Positions 31,147-35,583 of a stretch of 35,583 nucleotides of DNA are shown in pieces (positions within the stretch are counted from its first letter, which is position 1; each line of letters starts with the position of its first letter). The position numbers and the translations under genes were made by a program. The DNA comes from an uncultured Bacilli bacterium (GTDB taxonomy: Bacteria > Bacillota_I > Bacilli_A > RF39 > UBA660): the NCBI GenBank assembly GCA_934096605.1, contig CAKOMI010000011.1, forward strand, positions 1 through 35,583, in the 5' to 3' direction. The notes beneath the pieces were generated by a model. The model was given only the letters and a program-made list of their open reading frames with translations. It searched no databases and was not told the origin of the DNA.

Positions 31147-33432
31147 ATGAATAAAGACTTAAAAATAATAAAGAAAAAATATGGCGAAAAAATGATGCAT
31201 CTATGTCGAGAATTATTCCCGACATTATTAGAAAAAGAGGGCTTGTTATCTGAGTTATTATTAGAACATTTTGAGCCATCGCGATTTTTATATGATGATA
31301 TCATTTCAAATGAGTTAGATATTGATTTTGAAGATTATATTTATGATTTAATCTATAAGAAAACAGATGAAAAAGATGAAACAAAAAATAAGAATAAAAC
31401 ACCAGAAGAATTATTAGAAGAGGCTGGTTATGATTTGTATGAATGTCAAACTGAAGAAGATATTCAGTATTTTAGAAAATATTATTGTAAAAATGAGGAA
31501 TTATGTACTTTTTATGGTGACAGATTAGAAAGATGCTATGTATTTTTTGCTGTGAAAAAAGATGTGGACAATATTAGAAGAGAAAATTTTCAGAATCCGG
31601 AAAGAGAAGATTTATATGGCACATCCGTAATTAGTATTCAATTTACAAAAGATAAAAATCATACTTTATCAATTAAAAATAGATATAATCACACAGTAAA
31701 TAATCCAGATGCTACATTTGGTAATAATTTAGATAACATTATTGTGGGATTAACAGAAAGCTTTTCTAAATATTATGGTATGACTCAAACAAAAATAGCA
31801 AGTGATTTTGAAATACCAGACTATGTACAAGCTAATGATGGAAAGTATTATAAATATAATTATGAGATTAATAATAAATATTATTGCATAAATAATATAA
31901 TAATTGATGATTTTAAAGTGACAAAATTATCCCAAAACAAATTATTAATAGATTATTTTATCTTAGATTTAGAAAATAAAACAATATCATTATATGATTA
32001 TAACATACAAGATTGTTTTCCAGATACAATAAAAGAGATAAGAAAAATTCAAATTACAAAAGAAAATGAGCACAAAAAAATTATTATAAAGACAATTGAA
32101 GGGTATATTTTTATTAAAATAAGCAAAGAAAACAAAATCATTGAGTACCAAAATAATCACATAAAAAGAATAGGAGATAACTTTTTATGTAACAAAGAAT
32201 CATTAGAACACCTAGACTTGTCAAATGTAATAGAAATAGGAGATAACTTTTTATTTAATAACGTATCATTAAAATACCTAGTCTTACCAAAAGTGATAAA
32301 AATAGGCAATAGTTTTTTAAATAATAATCAATCACTAAATCACCTAGAGTTACCAAATGCAATAAAAATAGGTTACTGTTTTTTATATGGTAATCCATCA
32401 TTAAAACAATTAGCATTGCCAAATGTAATGGAAATAGGTGGTAGTTTTTTATATTATAATTTCTCATTAACTCAACTATCTTTACCAAACGTAAGAAAAA
32501 TAGGGGATGATTTTCTAGTACATAATAAATTACTAGGTCAATTATCTTTATCAAATGTAACAAAAATAGGAAATGATTTTTTAAGATATAATGAATCATT
32601 AACTCAATTATCTTTGCCAAAAGTGATAAAAATAGGTGATAACTTTTTAAGTAAAAATACCTCGCTAACTCAATTAGTTTTACCAAAAGTAATAGAAATA
32701 GGTGATAATTTTTTACATAATAACAAATCATTAAATTATCTATTCTTACCAAAAGTGATAAAAATTGGTCATAGATTTTTAAAATATGGTAAATCATTAA
32801 AGTATCTAGAATTACCAAATGTAGTTGAAATAGGTGATGATTTTTTAAGATATAATGAATCACTAACTCAACTATCTTTACCAAAAGTAAAAAAAATAGG
32901 AGATTCTTTTTTGATTTCTAATACCTTCCTAACTCAATTAGTATTGCCAAAAGTAATAGAAATAGGAGATAACTTTTTATATAGTAACGAATCATTAAAT
33001 TACATAGAGTTACCCAATTTGGTAAAAACAGGCGATAATTTTTTAAACAATAATGAATCACTGAATCACCTAGAGTTACCAAATGTAATAAAAATAGGTT
33101 TCAGCTTTTTATATCGTAATGAATCACTAAAACAATTAGAATTGCCAAATGTAATGGAAATAGGTGGTAGCTTTTTATTTTATAATATATCGCTAACTCA
33201 ACTATCTTTACCGAGTGTAAAAAAAATAGGTGATGAATTTCTATTACATAACGAATTACTAAGTCAATTATCTTTATCAAATGTAACAAAAATAGGCGAT
33301 AATTTTTTACATAATAACGAATCATTAACTCAATTGGACTTACCAAATGTAATAGAAGTAGGTATTAATTTTTTATTTTATAATACCTCTCTAAATCACT
33401 TAGAATTATCAAATGTAAAAGGAAGAAGTTAA
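31147..33432 (+). CDS. Leucine-rich-repeat protein, array copy 1 (cytoplasmic-type)
   Basis: The protein is 761 residues from the ATG at 31147, with GAAGAGGGA upstream. The frame is open earlier, but that part crosses the terminator and promoter. Residues 1 to about 340 form a conserved, mostly hydrophilic domain with no signal peptide or membrane helix. Notable stretches are LKIIKKKYGEKMMHLCRELF, YDLYECQTEED, RCYVFFAVKKDVDNIRRENF and NRYNHTVNNPDATFGNNLDN. Residues 342-759 are 19 LRR units of exactly 22 residues, pattern IGdnFLyyNesLtqLsLPkVik, of the BspA (LRR_5) type. The protein ends three residues later. Most BspA-type proteins are exported, and this one shows no export signal. It is probably a protein-binding scaffold or sensor of unknown target. 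Confidence 0.9.
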   Translation: MNKDLKIIKKKYGEKMMHLCRELFPTLLEKEGLLSELLLEHFEPSRFLYDDIISNELDIDFEDYIYDLIYKKTDEKDETKNKNKTPEELLEEAGYDLYECQTEEDIQYFRKYYCKNEELCTFYGDRLERCYVFFAVKKDVDNIRRENFQNPEREDLYGTSVISIQFTKDKNHTLSIKNRYNHTVNNPDATFGNNLDNIIVGLTESFSKYYGMTQTKIASDFEIPDYVQANDGKYYKYNYEINNKYYCINNIIIDDFKVTKLSQNKLLIDYFILDLENKTISLYDYNIQDCFPDTIKEIRKIQITKENEHKKIIIKTIEGYIFIKISKENKIIEYQNNHIKRIGDNFLCNKESLEHLDLSNVIEIGDNFLFNNVSLKYLVLPKVIKIGNSFLNNNQSLNHLELPNAIKIGYCFLYGNPSLKQLALPNVMEIGGSFLYYNFSLTQLSLPNVRKIGDDFLVHNKLLGQLSLSNVTKIGNDFLRYNESLTQLSLPKVIKIGDNFLSKNTSLTQLVLPKVIEIGDNFLHNNKSLNYLFLPKVIKIGHRFLKYGKSLKYLELPNVVEIGDDFLRYNESLTQLSLPKVKKIGDSFLISNTFLTQLVLPKVIEIGDNFLYSNESLNYIELPNLVKTGDNFLNNNESLNHLELPNVIKIGFSFLYRNESLKQLELPNVMEIGGSFLFYNISLTQLSLPSVKKIGDEFLLHNELLSQLSLSNVTKIGDNFLHNNESLTQLDLPNVIEVGINFLFYNTSLNHLELSNVKGRS
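32170..33423 (+). repeat. Nineteen 66-bp LRR coding units
   Basis: Nineteen uninterrupted 22-codon units. A higher-order repeat is visible. Units 3-7 (NHLELPNAIK, then the KQLALPNVME, GGSFL, LLGQLSLSNVTK and NESLTQL units) recur as units 14-18, eleven units (726 bp) later. Units 7-9 resemble 11-13. This indicates block duplication by recombination. Confidence 0.93.
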
Positions 33433-33435
33433 CAA

Positions 33436-33510
33436 ATGAAAAAGTTGATTATTAAAAATAATGACCATTATAATTATACGCTACAAGATGATAGGCAGAA
33501 TATTAATTAA
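33436..33510 (+). CDS. Conserved 24-residue frame after LRR copy 1
   Basis: ATG three bases after the LRR stop opens a 24-residue frame beginning MKKLIIKNNDHYNYT and ending QDDRQNIN. The same frame follows the second LRR gene. The two differ at three residues and three silent positions, so the frame is kept. It resembles the first strand-rich residues of a longer protein and may be a truncated start inherited with the unit. Confidence 0.45.
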   Translation: MKKLIIKNNDHYNYTLQDDRQNIN

Positions 33511-33539
33511 ATGTAAATATGGACATACTAATCATAATA

Positions 33540-33568
33540 TTGAAAAAAACATAAAAAAGTGTTATTGT
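33540..33568 (+). promoter_or_regulatory. Promoter of the second LRR gene
   Basis: TTGAAA (33540-33545), 17 bases, TATTGT (33563-33568), within the intergenic repeat. Confidence 0.5.
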
Positions 33569-33599
33569 ATATCGCAAATGAACTGGAAATGGTGAAATT

Positions 33600-35417
33600 A
33601 TGATGAATAAAGACTTAAAAATAATAAAGAAAAAATATGGCGAAAAAATGATGCATCTATGTCGAGAATTATTTCCTACATTATTAGAAAAAGAAGGCTT
33701 GTTATCTGAGTTATTACTAGAACATTTTGAACCATCACGATTTTTATATGATGATATTATTTCAAATAGATTAGATATTGACTTTGAAGATTATATTTAT
33801 AGTTTAGTCAATATAGAAGAAATTAAAGAAAAAAAGGATTACAAAACACCAGAAGAATTATTAGAAGAGGTTGGCTATGATTTGTATGAATGTCAAACTG
33901 AAGAAGAAATTCAACGTTTTAGAAAATATTATTGTGAAAATGAAAAGTTATGTACTTTTCGTGGCAACAGGTTAAAAAGATGCTATGTATTTTTTGCTGT
34001 GAAAAAAGATGTTGACAATATTAGGAGAGAAAACTTTCAGAATCCGGAAAGAGAGGATTTATATGGCACCTCAGTAATTAGTATTCAATTTACGAAAGAT
34101 ACAAATCATACTTTATCAATTAAAAATAGATATAATCACACAGTAAATAATCCAGATGCCACATTTGGTAATAATTTAGATAATATTGTTGAAGGATTAA
34201 CAGAAAGCTTTTCTAGATATTATGGTATGACTCAAGCAAAAATAGCAAGTGATTTTGAAATTCCCGGCTACGTACAAGCTAGCGATGGAAAGTATTATAA
34301 ATATAGTTATGAAATAGATAACATATATTATTGTCCAAATAATATAATCATTGATAATTTTAAAGCAATAAAATTATCTCAAAACAAATTATTAATAGAT
34401 TATTTCATCTTAGATTTAGAAAATAAAACAATATCATTATACGATTACAGCATACAAGATTGTTTTCCAGACAGTTTAAAAGATATACTTAAAATTCAAA
34501 TTACAAAAGAAAATGAGTATAAAAAAATTATTATAAATACAGAAAATGGAAATATTTTTATAAAAATAGATAATAAAAACCAAATTATAGAGTATCAAAA
34601 TAATAATATAAAAAGAATAGGTGCTAACTTTTTATATTATAATGAATCACTTGAACATTTAGAGTTATCAAACGTGATAATAATAGAGAATAGCTTTTTG
34701 TATAGTAACAAATCACTAGATAATTTAGAATTGCCAAACGTTTTAAAAATAGGAGAAACCTTTTTATATCATAATGAATCACTAAAACAATTAGCATTGC
34801 TAAATGTAATAAAAATAGGTTACTGTTTTTTACATTGTAATCTATCACTAAAACAATTAGCATTGCCACAAGTAATGGAAATAGGTGGTAGTTTTTTATA
34901 TTATAATTCATCACTAATTCAACTATCTTTACCAAAGGTAAAAAAAATAGGTGATAACTTTCTAGTACATAACGAATTACTAAGTAAATTATCTTTATCA
35001 AATGTAACAAAAATAGGCGATAATTTTTTAGAGTATAATGAATCGCTAACTCAATTATCTTTGCCAAAAGTAATAGAAATAGGTGATAACTTTTTATATA
35101 GTAATAAATCACTAAATTACATATCCTTACCAGAGGTAAAAAAAATAAAATTTAGCTTTTTAGAGCATAATCTCTCATTGTATCAACTGGTCTTACCAAA
35201 TGTAATAGAAATAGGAGAAAATTTTTTATATTATAATAAATCACTAAGTTATATATTCTTACCAAATGTAATAGAAATAGGAGACAACTTTTTAGTTTAC
35301 AATGAATCACTAACGCAATTAACCCTGCCAAAAGTAAAACGAGTAGGAGAACCATTTTTATTTTATAATACCTCTCTAAATCACTTAGAGTTATCAAATG
35401 TAAAAGGAAGGGGTTAA
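33600..35417 (+). CDS. Leucine-rich-repeat protein, array copy 2 (cytoplasmic-type)
   Basis: The protein is 605 residues. Tandem ATGs at 33600 and 33603 follow GGTG, and the second aligns with the start of copy 1. The first about 340 residues are nearly identical to copy 1, often at DNA level (the first about 70 bases match). The main exception is the short charged linker near residue 75 (NIEEIKEKKDYKTP against a longer version in copy 1). The LRR block has 12 units of 22 residues instead of 19. Copy 1 and copy 2 share the final unit (FLFYNTSLNHLELSNVKG) almost exactly. There is no signal peptide or anchor. The pattern of constant N terminus, variable LRR number and constant cap suggests paralogues exchanging repeats. 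Confidence 0.9.
   Translation: MMNKDLKIIKKKYGEKMMHLCRELFPTLLEKEGLLSELLLEHFEPSRFLYDDIISNRLDIDFEDYIYSLVNIEEIKEKKDYKTPEELLEEVGYDLYECQTEEEIQRFRKYYCENEKLCTFRGNRLKRCYVFFAVKKDVDNIRRENFQNPEREDLYGTSVISIQFTKDTNHTLSIKNRYNHTVNNPDATFGNNLDNIVEGLTESFSRYYGMTQAKIASDFEIPGYVQASDGKYYKYSYEIDNIYYCPNNIIIDNFKAIKLSQNKLLIDYFILDLENKTISLYDYSIQDCFPDSLKDILKIQITKENEYKKIIINTENGNIFIKIDNKNQIIEYQNNNIKRIGANFLYYNESLEHLELSNVIIIENSFLYSNKSLDNLELPNVLKIGETFLYHNESLKQLALLNVIKIGYCFLHCNLSLKQLALPQVMEIGGSFLYYNSSLIQLSLPKVKKIGDNFLVHNELLSKLSLSNVTKIGDNFLEYNESLTQLSLPKVIEIGDNFLYSNKSLNYISLPEVKKIKFSFLEHNLSLYQLVLPNVIEIGENFLYYNKSLSYIFLPNVIEIGDNFLVYNESLTQLTLPKVKRVGEPFLFYNTSLNHLELSNVKGRG
34617..35408 (+). repeat. Twelve 66-bp LRR coding units
   Basis: Twelve units of 22 codons. 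Units 3-7 follow the same order as units 3-7 and 14-18 of copy 1 (KQLALP, GGSFL, LLSKLSLSNVTK, NESLTQL). Two units are degenerate at the IG position (IENSFL, IKFSFL). Confidence 0.92.
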
Positions 35418-35583
35418 TAAATGAAAAAATTAGTTATTAAAGATATTGACCATTATAATTATACGCTACAAGATGATAGACAGAATATTAATTAAATGTA
35501 AATATAGACATACTAATCATAATATTGAAAAAAACATAAAAAAGTGTTATTGTATATCGCAAATGAACTGGAAATGGTGAAAT
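35406..35583 (+). repeat. Intergenic direct repeat, copy 2, leading into a third LRR gene
   Basis: This matches 33421-33598. It contains the same TTGAAA-17-TATTGT promoter (35525-35553) and the ribosome site GGTGAAAT as its last bases. The window therefore stops immediately before the start codon of a probable third array member. Confidence 0.93.
35421..35495 (+). CDS. Conserved 24-residue frame after LRR copy 2
   Basis: This is the counterpart of 33436-33510, beginning MKKLVIKDIDHYNYT. Replacements are conservative or at neighbouring positions, and length and stop are identical. No function is assigned. It is either a microprotein or a truncated gene start carried along in the array. Confidence 0.45.
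   Translation: MKKLVIKDIDHYNYTLQDDRQNIN

Larger units (their letters stand above)
33421..33598 (+). repeat. Intergenic direct repeat, copy 1
   Basis: These 178 bases match 35406-35583 with about eleven substitutions and no gap. The part from about 33523 on (promoter and ribosome site) is identical. It joins the end of the last LRR unit to the next start codon and marks the edge of the tandemly duplicated unit. Confidence 0.95.

Noticed and set aside
32255..35397. Long minus-strand open frames through the LRR blocks
   Set aside because: They are periodic shadows of the 66-bp repeats, with no start signals and a plus-strand gene covering each.
26541..35583. Integration (att) repeats of the tRNA-Lys or tRNA-His 3' ends
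   Set aside because: I found no second copy of either tRNA 3' end downstream, and no integrase is present.
1..35583. CRISPR array or cas genes
   Set aside because: The only tandem repeats are inside reading frames. There are no regularly spaced short repeats with unique spacers and no Cas-like protein.

Overview
The window is a strongly AT-rich stretch of a chromosome from a low-GC, walled Firmicute. Proteins rich in Lys/Asn/Ile, GGAGG-type ribosome sites, TTGACA/TATAAT promoters (often with an extended TGn -10), T-run hairpin terminators and a Firmicutes gene set (rny, yneF, ackA, nrnA, thiI without a rhodanese domain) all point that way. TGA is used as a stop (for example thiI), so this is not the Mycoplasma code. 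A transpeptidase, an amidase and an alanine racemase show that it makes peptidoglycan. A gut-type Bacilli lineage (RF39- or Erysipelotrichia-like) is my inference, not something proved here.

Layout. 1-11 kb is mostly core: the end of a class B penicillin-binding protein, an AlbA_2/Schlafen-type protein with an expanded repeat, rny, yneF, a DUF308 membrane protein, a Pro/Glu-rich anchored protein, an AI-2E-family permease, an NfeD-stomatin pair and a membrane-anchored amidase. 11-14 kb holds a family 2 glycosyltransferase and an anchored, TasA-like surface protein. The C-terminal end of that protein has a sharply different base and codon composition. 13.9-17.8 kb is an overlapping gene string in which thiI sits among three mutually related, undescribed helical-module proteins. 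17.8-20.1 kb carries a very small gene, ackA and nrnA. A short UvrD-like helicase lies on the minus strand. 21.7-26 kb is a racemase / ATP-grasp ligase / AsnB-type amidotransferase string that could build an amidated D-amino-acid crossbridge.

26.1-26.5 kb is a five-tRNA operon (Val, Thr, Tyr, Gln, Lys). From there to tRNA-His at 30.9 kb lies an accessory stretch: a Panacea (SocA/DUF4065) pair that looks like toxin-antitoxin, an XRE regulator with an apparent operator, small proteins, a sugar-transfer-type ATP-grasp protein possibly translated from a leaderless mRNA, a gene interrupted by a -1 shift at a slippery heptamer, and a methyltransferase.

From 31 kb to the end is a tandem array of large leucine-rich-repeat proteins without signal peptides. 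Two complete copies are present, and the promoter and ribosome site of a third end the window. The N-terminal domains and intergenic DNA are nearly identical between copies, while the LRR blocks differ in number and order (19 versus 12 units of 22 residues). The strongest candidates for new biology are this array, the compositionally distinct tail of the surface protein (possibly a diversity-generating-retroelement target), and the module family around thiI.
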